Part shown: positions 45,401 through 55,996 of the stretch, in pieces | Position numbering within the stretch: the stretch's first letter is position 1 | Layout: the number at the start of each line of letters is the position of its first letter | Assembly: GCF_014646255.1 (NCBI RefSeq) | Contig: NZ_BMNC01000022.1 | Span: 30,440-94,439 of the forward strand | Reading direction: 5' to 3' | Source: Lentzea pudingi | GTDB taxonomy: Bacteria; Actinomycetota; Actinomycetes; Mycobacteriales; Pseudonocardiaceae | DNA length: 64,000 nucleotides | The notes under the pieces: generated by a model | Databases searched by the model: none | Seen by the model: the letters and a program-made list of their open reading frames with translations, nothing else | What the model was told of the DNA's origin: nothing | Translations under genes and position numbers: made by a program

Positions 45401-46884
45401 GCCGGACTGCCTGCGTGTGGTGGGTTGCCGCTGCTCGTCGGGGACGGGCCGTGGTTGGGCTGCGGTGCGTTGCCGCCGGCAGGACTGCTGCTCGTCGGGG
45501 ACGGAGCGTGGCTGGGCGCTGGACCACCCGAGTGAGATGCGCTGCTGCTCGGCGAGAAGCCTCCGCCGCTCGACGGGCTGCTGCTCGGCGAGAAGCCGCC
45601 ACCCGACAGCGACCCGCCGCCCATCGGTGGCGCCGACGGCATGGAAGCGCGCGGAGCACTCGCCGCGGCCGGGGCGGTGGCGGGCGCCGACTGGCCGGGG
45701 GACTGGCTGACGCCCTGCTGCTGTGGTGCGGGCGGCGGTGCGGACGAGGCCGGGGGCGGGTCCGCGCGGTGGTGCGGCTGTTCCGTCGGCGGGGCCGCGT
45801 AGGAGGCCGCCGTGGCGTCGGTCGAGCGGCGGGGTGGGGCTTCGGCGTCCGGAGCGGACTGGGCGGTGGGAGGTGCTGCCGGGGGACCGTCCATGCGCGG
45901 GGCGGTGTCCGGGCGGGGCATGTCGCCCGACGTCGGGCGCGGCATATCGCCTGCCGTGGGGACGCCGATGTCGGCGTTCATGCCCTCGATGCCCGACTTC
46001 GTGCCCGAGACGGTGCCGCTCACGGCGCCCGAGGTGGCGCCGAACAGGACGTTCTCGGCCTTGATGCCCTCCTCGCTCAGGGCGCCTTCCGCCAGGGCCG
46101 AGCCCGCGCCGACGATGGCTTCCTCGGCGGCGTTGCGGCCGATCGAACGGCCGATGGAGTCGCCCACGCCGTCGCCGAGGGCCTTGCCCATGCCGGCGCC
46201 GACGCCCGCGCCGACCACGCCGGAGATGAGGCCCGACTTGGCCGCGTCGAGGGTCATCTTCGTGTCGAGGGTGTCGCGGGTGCCCTTGGCCAGCTGGATG
46301 CCCTGGACGGCGAGGTCGGTGGCCACCGAGGTGGCGACCTCGATGCCGACCTGGAGGGCCAGTTTGCCGATGAGGTTGCGGCCCACCTGTTGCATCAGCT
46401 GCTGGACGAGTTGGCGGAAGACGATCTGCACGCCCGCGCGGGTTGCCAGCTGGGCCGGGACGATGCCCGCGGTCGAGGCGCCGAAGGACGCCACCGCGGA
46501 CGCGATCATCACCGCGATCTGGATGGCCAGGATGACCAGCGCGATGATGATCGAGAGCTTGGCGTACTCGATCTGCATCGCGCAGTTGCGGCACGCCGTC
46601 GACAGCTTGTCGGAGACGTCCTTCATCTTGGGGAGGGTGGCTTCCTCGCCCTTGACGAACTTCTCCCAGTACTTCTTGAACGCCTCGGCCGCTTCACCGT
46701 CCATGTTGGACGACGCCTGCTTGACCGCGTTCTCGGCCTCGCGCATGGCGTCGTCGACGTCGGTGGCGGCCTGCTTCCAGACCTCGGCGAGTCGTTGCAG
46801 CGCCGTTTCGTCGCCTTCCGGCCAGCTGTCACCCACCACGATCGGGATGAGCCAGCGGACCTCGGCGGGCATCTCGATGCCCAT
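42490..46884 (-). CDS. Polymorphic toxin: CpnT-like N-terminus, caspase-like domain, ADP-ribosyltransferase C-terminus
   Basis: 1464 aa. Residues 1-~105 form a WXG100-like helical part; ~109-140 are hydrophobic; to ~300 the sequence is helical and Gly-rich, as in CpnT-type N-termini. About 300-760 is a Pro/Ser/Gly/His-rich linker with repeats. H833 ('VDVHGS') and C872 ('LLSCQTG') give the His/Cys dyad of a caspase-like ('lonely Cys' or C80-like) domain. A second Pro/Gln-rich stretch follows. The C-terminus has R1318-F-D-N-R, S1356-T-T and E1413-A-E1415 with 'IDAPGG' and 'FLGGI': a Scabin/pierisin-type mono-ADP-ribosyltransferase. Probably exported by an ESX system and self-processed (inference). 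Confidence 0.8.
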   Translation of the reverse strand: MGIEMPAEVRWLIPIVVGDSWPEGDETALQRLAEVWKQAATDVDDAMREAENAVKQASSNMDGEAAEAFKKYWEKFVKGEEATLPKMKDVSDKLSTACRNCAMQIEYAKLSIIIALVILAIQIAVMIASAVASFGASTAGIVPAQLATRAGVQIVFRQLVQQLMQQVGRNLIGKLALQVGIEVATSVATDLAVQGIQLAKGTRDTLDTKMTLDAAKSGLISGVVGAGVGAGMGKALGDGVGDSIGRSIGRNAAEEAIVGAGSALAEGALSEEGIKAENVLFGATSGAVSGTVSGTKSGIEGMNADIGVPTAGDMPRPTSGDMPRPDTAPRMDGPPAAPPTAQSAPDAEAPPRRSTDATAASYAAPPTEQPHHRADPPPASSAPPPAPQQQGVSQSPGQSAPATAPAAASAPRASMPSAPPMGGGSLSGGGFSPSSSPSSGGGFSPSSSASHSGGPAPSHAPSPTSSSPAGGNAPQPNHGPSPTSSGNPPHAGSPAPSHGPSPTSSSPGGNAPQPNHGPSPTNSGGPNSAGAPSPATGHHAPAGSSPPSSHTAPSAGNHSPAPQPGGPSPSSPGQSPHPGGPLSGNHAPSSHTPASPPFSGTNNGPAPVGPSHLPGGPGLPGPGQHRPAAGDAVHQAASAPLAPTPFTAPPNRHNEAPPPPPPPQPGQQNFAPQRHQGPHNQGFRPQQAGPHPQTAPPQRPQRAPAPQPVPHQPVPRHVQAPPPQPHHAPVHGSQHPAPAHVPAPDQRPPQQRPADASPPHERQARTPLEELARQKRPVTLPENLKHLQNHTAHTRAGLSLHDNAGAGWNRSDSSVYSATTVAPDPHRYTVDVHGSADDVRVGDTKLTPKDVADIIRSSGDWDGKQPIRLLSCQTGTKADGFAAKLSQELGVEVMAPTKDAWVDDMGNVFASSTHYDHKRGGDSPGWPPNGDWATFKPDGTSSKHERSTAPGTTPTWGDDVPEQGVRAHRRGEPMVWVQDGFGNARLVPASHVAPPHQVRQPPPPPPNWGPQPHRGQRPPMPPPPPQGHGRHPAGPPQQRFPQQGQIPQRAPQQSQFPQRPQQQVPPRPPQQGMAPQRPVQQGMAPQRPPQQQGPGPQRFPQPPPNQQRPPLPPPQQEARPLPPNPGQQRPNWQPPAPGDGWRPARPADVSEVQWHRPGDDSPVPSTRADVVPPVEQAPERRPDATPEPEHTPVPEQQSAHTEDSVPAAEPVHDVQPVSEPAPKPELPPSELTADEDPLGIQSRLAGFLPPPDIRGEWAQKGHDMRVEAVANGAVDYDDAHTADARAHGVQAAPEGAALHFEDISDKAAWRISNEHVYRFDNRHPTTVFGEGFHVAEHKQGGNTHEQVTSNSGRMVSTTRDSAWYTGKQFGGKNAPQIGDVAYNYVIDAPGGLDVLATLEREGNTGLLKSVDQEAEIGFLGGIDRRFVKEAVEVKWDGQEWVPTRQTFTNPHYEPHTTDVLGTTS
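45317..45511. repeat. In-frame repeats in the toxin linker
   Basis: Four copies of a ~24-bp motif (CTGCTCGTCGGGGACGGGCC plus GTGG, with variants) start at 45317, 45371, 45431 and 45488, spaced 54-60 nt, always multiples of three. They encode 'HGPSPTSS'-type units in the Pro/Ser-rich linker, a zone prone to length change. Confidence 0.85.
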
Positions 46885-46905
46885 GTGCGCAATCCCCCCA
46901 GACTG

Positions 46906-47220
46906 CTATCCGCTGATGCCGCGGGCGTTGAACTGGTCCTGCTGTTCCATCAGGTTCGCGGACTCTTCGAGGTTCTTCCCGATGTCCTGCAACGTCTTCG
47001 CGACCTCCGCCATCACCTTGCGGACGCCGTCGGACGCGGGCACGTAGTCGGTGCCGAACTTCTGGCCCGCCTCGTCGTCGCCCCAGCACCGGCCCTCGGC
47101 GTCGAGGCCGCGGGCGAGCGCGGCGGCGCCGGTCGCCATGTCCTCGCCGGTGCTCACCATCTTCGCCGCCGCCGAGCGGACCCCGGCGGCCTCCATGTAC
47201 GTGCGGCCACCGGCGCTCAC
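46906..47220 (-). CDS. WXG100-like secreted helper protein
   Basis: 104 aa from GTG, all helical, with 'CWGDDEAGQKFGTDY' containing a W-G turn in mid-sequence and a C-terminal 'LQDIGKNLEESANLMEQQD' helix. This matches ESX/type VII secretion WXG100-type small proteins (EspC/ESX-1-associated flavour). It overlaps the YbaB-like gene by 4 nt and precedes the toxin by 21 nt, so it is a likely export partner of the toxin's WXG-like N-terminus. Confidence 0.75.
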   Translation of the reverse strand: MSAGGRTYMEAAGVRSAAAKMVSTGEDMATGAAALARGLDAEGRCWGDDEAGQKFGTDYVPASDGVRKVMAEVAKTLQDIGKNLEESANLMEQQDQFNARGISG

Positions 47221-47774
47221 CAGCGGTCTCCCTTGCCCATGATCGAGTTTCCGCCGAAGTCCTCGTCCTCGTCGGTGCTGACCGCGCGCTGCACCGGGCG
47301 GGTCTCCTTGCGCAGCACCGAGGAACCGAAGTCCTCATCGGACGGAGGGGGCGGCGGCACGGGCTCCTCGCGCTGCTCGACGCGGAAGATGTCCTTGATC
47401 GACGGTGCGCCGGGCACGATGTCCGGCAGGTCGACGATGCCCTCTTCCGAGGTCAGCGGGGCCATGTGGGCGTTGACCCGCTCGCGCACGTTCTGCGCGG
47501 CGCGCCGGGCCACCTGCGTGATCGTCTGCGCCAGCTGCTCGGGCGTGACCCGCTCGAGCGCGCGTGGCCCGAGTTCGAGCTTGTCCAGCACGCCCGTCGA
47601 GTCCACGGTCACCACGACGTTGCCGTCGGGGGAGGACGCCACACCCGACATCGCCGCGATCGCGGCCTGGGCGTCGCGCAACCCGTCGGTGCGGTCCTTG
47701 AGCTCCCGCATCAGGTTGTCGAGGGTGCCGCGCAACCCTGCGTTACGAGCTGCTAGCTGATCGTCGTCGAGCAC
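47217..47774 (-). CDS. YbaB/EbfC-like protein of an ESX toxin locus
   Basis: 185 aa from GTG. The first ~110 residues fit the YbaB fold ('VVVTVDSTGVLDKLELGPRALE', 'LAQTITQVARRAAQN'). The C-terminal ~75 are Pro/Asp-rich and disordered-looking, with 'DEDFG' twice. YbaB-like proteins of this longer type regularly precede WXG100 genes in actinobacterial type VII toxin loci. A chaperone or nucleoid role is unproven. Coupled to the WXG gene by GTGA. Confidence 0.8.
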   Translation of the reverse strand: MLDDDQLAARNAGLRGTLDNLMRELKDRTDGLRDAQAAIAAMSGVASSPDGNVVVTVDSTGVLDKLELGPRALERVTPEQLAQTITQVARRAAQNVRERVNAHMAPLTSEEGIVDLPDIVPGAPSIKDIFRVEQREEPVPPPPPSDEDFGSSVLRKETRPVQRAVSTDEDEDFGGNSIMGKGDRW

Positions 47775-47819
47775 GCCGGAAACCTACCGAACACGATCAA
47801 CTCGTGTCGGCCGAACGGC

Positions 47820-48269
47820 TCAGTTGGTGATGCAGATCGTCTTCACCGGCTGTGAGTACGTCTTGGCGTCGTCACCGTTGCACAGCGCTTTGTCCGACTT
47901 GCCGTCCACGACCTTCGTGACCTTGCGCGTCCCGGTGCCGCACGCCACCCGTTCGAAGTACTGGTTGACCGCTTTGAGGCAGTCGCCCTCCTGCACGTTG
48001 AGGACGTAGCAGAGCCGCGTCTTGCCGTTCGTCCGCGAACGCCCCGAGGACTCGGTCAGGTAGTCACCGGTCGGGCACATCGTGCGTCGCTCACGGGAGG
48101 ACACGCGGTACACGGCCTCCTGCGACGAACAGTCCACTTCGGCCATCTCGACGCTGGTGTTGTTCACGTCGACCTGCTTCGCGCACTCGCCGACGCCGGC
48201 CTGCTCGTTCCAGCCGGAGCACCCGGACAGCACCAGGGCGAGAGCGGCGAGCAGGGCGGCGGACCTCAC
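47820..48269 (-). CDS. Cys-rich lipoprotein, LppU-like
   Basis: 149 aa from GTG, overlapping the upstream stop (GTGA). The signal peptide ends 'LALVLSGCSG' (lipobox L-S-G-C). The mature part has eight further Cys, in order 'GEC', 'VDC', 'MCPTGDYL', 'LCYVL', 'GDC', 'VACG', 'ALCNG', 'TICI', matching an LppU/SCO3897-type domain with probably four disulfides. It is paralogous to the next gene upstream. It is likely surface-exposed; the function is unknown. It lies 45 nt before the YbaB-like gene, perhaps in the same operon. Confidence 0.75.
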   Translation of the reverse strand: MRSAALLAALALVLSGCSGWNEQAGVGECAKQVDVNNTSVEMAEVDCSSQEAVYRVSSRERRTMCPTGDYLTESSGRSRTNGKTRLCYVLNVQEGDCLKAVNQYFERVACGTGTRKVTKVVDGKSDKALCNGDDAKTYSQPVKTICITN

Positions 48270-48751
48270 AGCTTGTCCATGCAGATGGTCCTGGCGGGCT
48301 CGGAGTAGGCGAGCGAGAGCTCCTTGTTCGCGCACCGCGACTTGTCGAACGTGTCGTGCAGGACGTCGACGCTCTTGCGGGCTCCCGGCGCCTTGCAGTC
48401 ACCGCGGACGAGCACCGGCTGGCCCGTGTTCGGGTAGTCCTTGCTCACGAAGCAGGCCCCGACGGACGCCCGGAACAGGTAACAGGTCTTCTCGTCGTCA
48501 CGGGGGACGGCCAGGTAGTCACCGGCGGGGCAGGTCGTGTCGATCTCGCCGACCTCGAACTCGGCCGAGGACATGCTGACCTTGCTGGACCGGCACCCGG
48601 TCTCCTCGATCTTCAGCTCGGTGACGTTCTTCACCTGCGTGGCGCAGTCACCGACCAGTGGCCCGTCCGCCAGCAGATCCCTTGCGATGTAGAACACACT
48701 TCCGAGGACCAGGGCGCCGATCAGGCCGTACACGAGCAGGTTGAGCTTCAA
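48266..48751 (-). CDS. Cys-rich membrane-anchored protein, LppU-like
   Basis: 161 aa from TTG at 48751 behind GGAGA; an upstream extension reads poorly and crosses the rpsL promoter region. An N-terminal span 'LLVYGLIGALVLGSVFYIA' anchors an extracytoplasmic domain with eight Cys in the same spacing style as its neighbour ('GDC', 'TGC', 'TCPAGDYL', 'TCYLF', 'GACF', 'GDC', 'RCA', 'TICM'). The two look like a tandem duplication, one anchored by lipid and one by a helix. Confidence 0.72.
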   Translation of the reverse strand: MKLNLLVYGLIGALVLGSVFYIARDLLADGPLVGDCATQVKNVTELKIEETGCRSSKVSMSSAEFEVGEIDTTCPAGDYLAVPRDDEKTCYLFRASVGACFVSKDYPNTGQPVLVRGDCKAPGARKSVDVLHDTFDKSRCANKELSLAYSEPARTICMDKL

Positions 48752-48828
48752 GACGCGTTCTCCGTCACACGAGTAGCCTGGTTGCCGAGGGCAATGTCTA
48801 CTGCAGGCGCGGGTGCGGTACCCCCGTT

Positions 48829-48858
48829 TTGACCCAGGTAGACGTGGGCGGGTATCTT
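48829..48858 (+). promoter_or_regulatory. Candidate str operon promoter
   Basis: TTGACC (48829-48834), 18 nt, TATCTT (48853-48858). It gives a leader of ~195 nt before rpsL. The region 48752-49059 contains this promoter and leader and no gene. Confidence 0.65.
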
Positions 48859-48961
48859 TGCTACCTGTGCCCGACCCATGTCGGGCCGCTCCGCGTGCCC
48901 GTGAGGCAGCGGTGTCCTCCACTCGCAGTGGCAGTTGAACTGTTGCTTGCGGACCTTGGGA

Positions 48962-48980
48962 GCGGGCGACACGCCCGACC
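48962..48980 (+). promoter_or_regulatory. Leader hairpin motif shared with rpsJ
   Basis: GCGGGCGACACGCCCGACC: stem CGGGCG/CGCCCG. The same motif with two extra loop bases occurs in the rpsJ leader at 53872-53892. It is a candidate regulatory RNA element of ribosomal protein operons. Confidence 0.5.
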
Positions 48981-49059
48981 TCGGGTGCAGAGAGGGATCA
49001 AGAAACACGAGGGTGAACCGCAAGGCGAACCCTCAAAAGACGGAAGAAGCAGCCGGCGA

Positions 49060-49434
49060 ATGCCAACGATCCAGCAGCTGGTCCGCAAGGGCCGCCAGGA
49101 CAAGGTGGCCAAGCAGAAGACGGCGGCCCTCAAGGGCTCGCCGCAGCGGCGCGGTGTGTGCACCCGCGTTTACACCACCACCCCCAAGAAGCCGAACTCC
49201 GCACTGCGCAAGGTCGCTCGCGTGAAGCTGACCAGCGGTATCGAGGTCACGGCCTACATCCCCGGTGAGGGTCACAACCTCCAGGAGCACTCGATGGTGC
49301 TCGTGCGCGGTGGTCGTGTGAAGGACCTGCCGGGTGTTCGCTACAAGATCATCCGTGGCTCTCTCGACACGCAGGGTGTCAAGAACCGCAAGCAGGCTCG
49401 CAGCCGCTACGGCGCGAAGAAGGAGAAGAGCTAA
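49060..49434 (+). CDS. rpsL: 30S ribosomal protein S12
   Basis: 124 aa. 'MPTIQQLVRKGR' start, 'TTPKKPNSALRKVARV' and 'GGRVKDLPGVRYKI' are the conserved loops that touch the decoding centre. The streptomycin-relevant lysines (K43 and the Lys in 'RVKDLPG') are wild type. ATG at 49060 matches family length. First gene of the str operon; its TAA shares a base with the rpsG ATG. Confidence 0.98.
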   Translation: MPTIQQLVRKGRQDKVAKQKTAALKGSPQRRGVCTRVYTTTPKKPNSALRKVARVKLTSGIEVTAYIPGEGHNLQEHSMVLVRGGRVKDLPGVRYKIIRGSLDTQGVKNRKQARSRYGAKKEKS

Positions 49435-49904
49435 TGCCCCGCAAGGGACCGGCCCCGAAGCGGCCGCTTATCTCTGACCCGGTCTACAGCTCGCCTCTCG
49501 TGACCCAGCTCATCAACAAGGTGCTGGTCGACGGTAAGCGCTCGGTGGCCGAGAAGATCGTCTACGAAGCGCTCGAAGGTGCTCGCGAGAAGACCGGCAC
49601 CGACCCGGTCGTCACGCTGAAGCGCGCGCTCGACAACGTGAAGCCGTCGCTGGAGGTCAAGAGCCGCCGCGTCGGTGGTGCGACCTACCAGGTGCCGATC
49701 GAGGTCAAGCCCGGTCGCTCCACCACGCTGGCGCTCCGTTGGCTGATCACCTTCTCCCGGCAGCGCCGTGAGAAGACCATGGTCGAGCGTCTGATGAACG
49801 AGCTGCTCGATGCGAGCAACGGCCTCGGTGCGAGCGTCAAGCGCCGTGAGGACACGCACAAGATGGCCGAGTCCAACAAGGCCTTCGCCCACTACCGCTG
49901 GTGA
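49434..49904 (+). CDS. rpsG: 30S ribosomal protein S7
   Basis: 156 aa, the usual length. 'MPRKGPAPKRPL' start, 'LINKVLVDGKRSVAEKIVYEAL' and the C-terminal 'EDTHKMAESNKAFAHYRW' are diagnostic. S7 nucleates assembly of the 30S head and in many bacteria represses its own operon. Followed by fusA after 75 nt containing a hairpin. Confidence 0.98.
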   Translation: MPRKGPAPKRPLISDPVYSSPLVTQLINKVLVDGKRSVAEKIVYEALEGAREKTGTDPVVTLKRALDNVKPSLEVKSRRVGGATYQVPIEVKPGRSTTLALRWLITFSRQRREKTMVERLMNELLDASNGLGASVKRREDTHKMAESNKAFAHYRW

Positions 49905-49910
49905 TCTGAC

Positions 49911-49932
49911 GCCCGGCCTGCAGAGGCCGGGC
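49911..49932 (+). other. Hairpin between rpsG and fusA
   Basis: Perfect 9-bp stem GCCCGGCCT / AGGCCGGGC with a GCAG loop, 7 nt after the rpsG stop. There is no T-run; it may attenuate or stabilise the transcript end. Confidence 0.5.
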
Positions 49933-49979
49933 TCTCCCAGCACTAGTGAGCTCACAAGCTCAAGACAGGGGAAAGACCC

Positions 49980-52082
<2,103 letters not shown>

Positions 52083-52167
52083 CTCCCCACCGGAGCACCG
52101 CAGTTCCACCGCGGGCTCTCCGGGGGTGAATCCCTGGGGTCCGCTACTTTCAGACCCTGACGTGTAA

Positions 52168-52199
52168 GTCCGGCGGGTGGCCACAGATGCCCGCCGGAC
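52168..52199 (+). promoter_or_regulatory. Hairpin in the fusA-tuf gap
   Basis: Perfect 10-bp stem GTCCGGCGGG / CCCGCCGGAC with a 12-nt loop, 31 nt before the tuf start and next to CAGCAAAAAAG. It could tune tuf expression separately from fusA; no clear promoter was seen in the gap. Confidence 0.45.
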
Positions 52200-52230
52200 C
52201 AGCAAAAAAGAAGTCCAGGAGGACAATCCA

Positions 52231-53424
<1,194 letters not shown>

Positions 53425-53447
53425 TCTAGCTGCACCAGTTCGGCGTG

Positions 53448-53480
53448 AAGCCGGGCCAACGATCTTCGTTGGCCCGGCTT
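53448..53480 (+). terminator. Terminator after tuf
   Basis: Perfect 15-bp stem AAGCCGGGCCAACGA / TCGTTGGCCCGGCTT with a 3-nt loop and a short T-run, 23 nt after the stop. Confidence 0.9.
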
Positions 53481-53668
53481 TCGTCGTCAAGATGCGAATT
53501 GTGCGTCAGCTCACGTTGGGCTGCCGCAGGCGCGCGGGTGACAGAGCGCCGCCGCGATTCCGTTGCCGGGCAATGGAACCGGCACGGCCGTCGCTCCACA
53601 TGCGACGGACACAGCGGCTCACCGGCCAAGATCCGCACGTGATCTGGGTCCAAGTCACCCACCCCGAT

Positions 53669-53698
53669 TTGGAGTGCCCCACGCCCGTGTGGCATCCT
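53669..53698 (+). promoter_or_regulatory. Candidate rpsJ (S10) operon promoter
   Basis: TTGGAG (53669-53674), 18 nt, CATCCT (53693-53698). It would give a leader of ~305 nt. The 53481-54011 region otherwise contains only leader structures and no gene. Confidence 0.45.
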
Positions 53699-53871
53699 TT
53701 ACGGGTTGCTCGATGAAGGCACGGGTCGCACTCGTGCGTGCCTGAGTCCTTCGATCGAGCGTCCGCGCCCTGTTAGTGAACGCCTCCTTGCGGAGATGGG
53801 CATCAGGGTGCATGGGCTGTGTGGTAGGCCCAATCCCACCGGGGAGACCTTGAGTGGGACCGGTATGCGTA

Positions 53872-53892
53872 GCGGGCGCGACACGCCCGACC
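53872..53892 (+). promoter_or_regulatory. Leader hairpin motif shared with rpsL
   Basis: GCGGGCGCGACACGCCCGAC plus C: stem CGGGCG/CGCCCG with loop CGACA, 120 nt before rpsJ. It matches the rpsL leader motif at 48962-48980 except for two extra loop bases. Confidence 0.5.
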
Positions 53893-54011
53893 GCGTGGAC
53901 CGGGCACCATGACACTTCAACAGGGGCGGAGCGCGCCAAGAGGCTGTAAAAGGCCTCATCCGAGGCACCGCACCGCAGCGGTTACGAGAAGCAGAGGAAC
54001 GGCAAGCCATT

Positions 54012-54317
54012 ATGGCGGGACAAAAGATCCGCATCCGGCTCAAGGCCTACGACCACGAAGCGATCGACGCGTCTGCACGCAAGATCGTGGAGACCGTGAC
54101 GCGCACCGGCGCTCGGGTTGTCGGGCCTGTGCCGCTGCCCACTGAGAAGAACGTGTACTGCGTCATCCGCTCGCCGCACAAGTACAAGGACTCGCGCGAG
54201 CACTTCGAGATGCGCACGCACAAGCGGCTGATCGACATCCTCGACCCGACGCCGAAGACGGTTGACGCGCTCATGCGCATCGACCTGCCGGCCAGCGTCG
54301 ACGTCAACATCCAGTAA
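54012..54317 (+). CDS. rpsJ: 30S ribosomal protein S10
   Basis: 101 aa from ATG. 'IRIRLKAYDHEAIDASARKIVE' and 'IDLPASVDVNIQ' are diagnostic. S10 works in the 30S head and, with NusB, in antitermination. First gene of the long S10/spc block, with a long structured leader. Followed by rplC after 27 nt. Confidence 0.98.
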   Translation: MAGQKIRIRLKAYDHEAIDASARKIVETVTRTGARVVGPVPLPTEKNVYCVIRSPHKYKDSREHFEMRTHKRLIDILDPTPKTVDALMRIDLPASVDVNIQ

Positions 54318-54344
54318 GCGTTGGGCGCGGAGAGTAACGGACCA

Positions 54345-54995
54345 ATGTCTGACAGGCAGATGAAGGGCATCCTGGGCACCAAGCTCGGCATGACTCAGGT
54401 CTTCGACGAGAACAACCGGGTCGTCCCGGTGACCGTCGTCAAGGCTGAGCCCAATGTCGTGACCCAGGTTCGCACCGAAGAGAAGGACGGCTACACCGCC
54501 GTCCAGCTGGCGGCCGGCGCGATTGACCCGCGCAAGGTCAACAAGCCCGTTGCTGGGCACTTCGCCAAGGCCGGGGTCACGCCCCGTCGCCACCTGGCGG
54601 AGCTGCGCACGGCGGACGCCGGCGAGTACACGGTCGGCCAGGAGATCACCGCTGAGGTGTTCGAGGCCGGCGCTGTTGTCGACATCACCGGCACCAGCAA
54701 GGGCAAGGGCACCGCGGGTGTCATGAAGCGCCACAACTTCAAGGGCCTCGGCTCCAGCCACGGCACCCAGCGCAAGCACCGCTCGCCGGGTTCCATCGGT
54801 GGCTGTGCCACGCCTGGTCGCGTCTTCAAGGGTCTGCGCATGGCTGGCCGCATGGGCCACGAGCGTGTGACGACCCAGAACCTGAAGGTGCACAAGATCG
54901 ACGCCGAGAACGGCCTGCTGCTCATCAAGGGCGCTGTTCCCGGCCCCAAGGGTGGTCTGGTGTTCGTCCGGACTGCAGCGAAGGGCGGTGCCTGA
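54345..54995 (+). CDS. rplC: 50S ribosomal protein L3
   Basis: 216 aa, ATG chosen at 'MSDRQMKGILGTKLGMTQVF', the family start, behind GGAGAG. 'GSSHGTQRKHRSPGSIGGCATPGRVFKG' spans the loop that reaches the peptidyl-transferase centre. Its stop overlaps the rplD ATG (TGATG). Confidence 0.98.
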   Translation: MSDRQMKGILGTKLGMTQVFDENNRVVPVTVVKAEPNVVTQVRTEEKDGYTAVQLAAGAIDPRKVNKPVAGHFAKAGVTPRRHLAELRTADAGEYTVGQEITAEVFEAGAVVDITGTSKGKGTAGVMKRHNFKGLGSSHGTQRKHRSPGSIGGCATPGRVFKGLRMAGRMGHERVTTQNLKVHKIDAENGLLLIKGAVPGPKGGLVFVRTAAKGGA

Positions 54996-55681
54996 TGTCG
55001 ACTGTTGAGATCCGCACCCCGGACGGCAAGTCCGCCGGCTCGGTCGAGCTGCCGGCTTCCGTCTTCGACGCGCAGGCCAACGTGGCGCTGCTGCACCAGG
55101 TCGTCGTGGCCCAGCAGGCTGCCGCGCGCCAGGGCACGCACTCCACGAAGACCCGCGGCGAGGTGTCCGGCGGTGGCAAGAAGCCTTACCGCCAGAAGGG
55201 CACCGGCCGTGCCCGCCAGGGTTCGACGCGTGCGCCGCAGTTCGCCGGCGGTGGCGTCGTCCACGGCCCGCAGCCGCGCGACTACTCGCAGCGGACGCCC
55301 AAGAAGATGAAGGCCGCCGCTCTGCGTGGCGCCCTGTCCGACCGGGCCCGCGCGAACCAGGTGCACGTCGTGTCCGGCCTGGTGGACGGGGACACCCCGT
55401 CGACCAAGACCGCGCGCAAGGTCCTGGAGTCGGTCACCCAGGCCCGCCGCGTTCTCGTGGTGCTCAACCGCACCGACGAGGTCGCGTGGGTCAGCGTGCG
55501 CAACCTGCAGCACGTGCACGTGATCGCGCCTGACCAGCTCAACACCTACGACGTGCTCGTCAACGACGACGTGGTGTTCACCAAGGACTCGCTCGACGTG
55601 TTCCTCGCCAGCAAGGCCCAGCAGGGTCGCGGCTCGGCTGAGGCCTCGGCGGCGGTCGTGGACGAGGAGGGTTCCAAGTGA
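54995..55681 (+). CDS. rplD: 50S ribosomal protein L4
   Basis: 228 aa. 'GGKKPYRQKGTGRARQGSTRAPQ' is the extended loop lining the exit tunnel near the macrolide site, and 'FTKDSLDVF' is near the end. The C-terminus has a short acidic tail beyond the usual length. L4 represses the S10 operon in enterobacteria. Coupled to rplW by GTGA. Confidence 0.98.
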   Translation: MSTVEIRTPDGKSAGSVELPASVFDAQANVALLHQVVVAQQAAARQGTHSTKTRGEVSGGGKKPYRQKGTGRARQGSTRAPQFAGGGVVHGPQPRDYSQRTPKKMKAAALRGALSDRARANQVHVVSGLVDGDTPSTKTARKVLESVTQARRVLVVLNRTDEVAWVSVRNLQHVHVIAPDQLNTYDVLVNDDVVFTKDSLDVFLASKAQQGRGSAEASAAVVDEEGSK

Positions 55682-55977
55682 TCCCCGACCACAGGGACAT
55701 CTTGCTCGCGCCGGTGATCTCCGAGAAGTCCTACGGGCTCCTCGAGGAGAACAAGTACACCTTCTTGGTGGCGCCGGGTTCGAACAAGACCCAGATCAAG
55801 ATTGCCGTGGAGAAGGTCTTCGGCGTCAAGGTCGTCAGCGTCAACACCATCAACCGCCAGGGCAAGCGCAAGCGGACCAAGAGCGGTTTCGGCAAGCGCA
55901 AGGACACGAAGCGCGCGATCGTCACGCTGTCTGCCGACAGCAAGTCGATCGAGATCTTCGGCGGCCCTGCCGCCTGA
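55678..55977 (+). CDS. rplW: 50S ribosomal protein L23
   Basis: 99 aa from GTG. 'ILLAPVISEKSYGLLEENKYTF' and 'INRQGKRKRTKSGFGKRKDTKRA' mark the globular part and the loop at the tunnel exit, where trigger factor and SRP dock. Normal length, 19 nt before rplB. Confidence 0.98.
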   Translation: MIPDHRDILLAPVISEKSYGLLEENKYTFLVAPGSNKTQIKIAVEKVFGVKVVSVNTINRQGKRKRTKSGFGKRKDTKRAIVTLSADSKSIEIFGGPAA

Positions 55978-55996
55978 TGACGAGGACTGCGTAGAG

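Noticed and set aside
49060..49434. Streptomycin-resistance substitutions in rpsL
   Set aside because: Lys43 and the conserved second-loop lysine are wild type.
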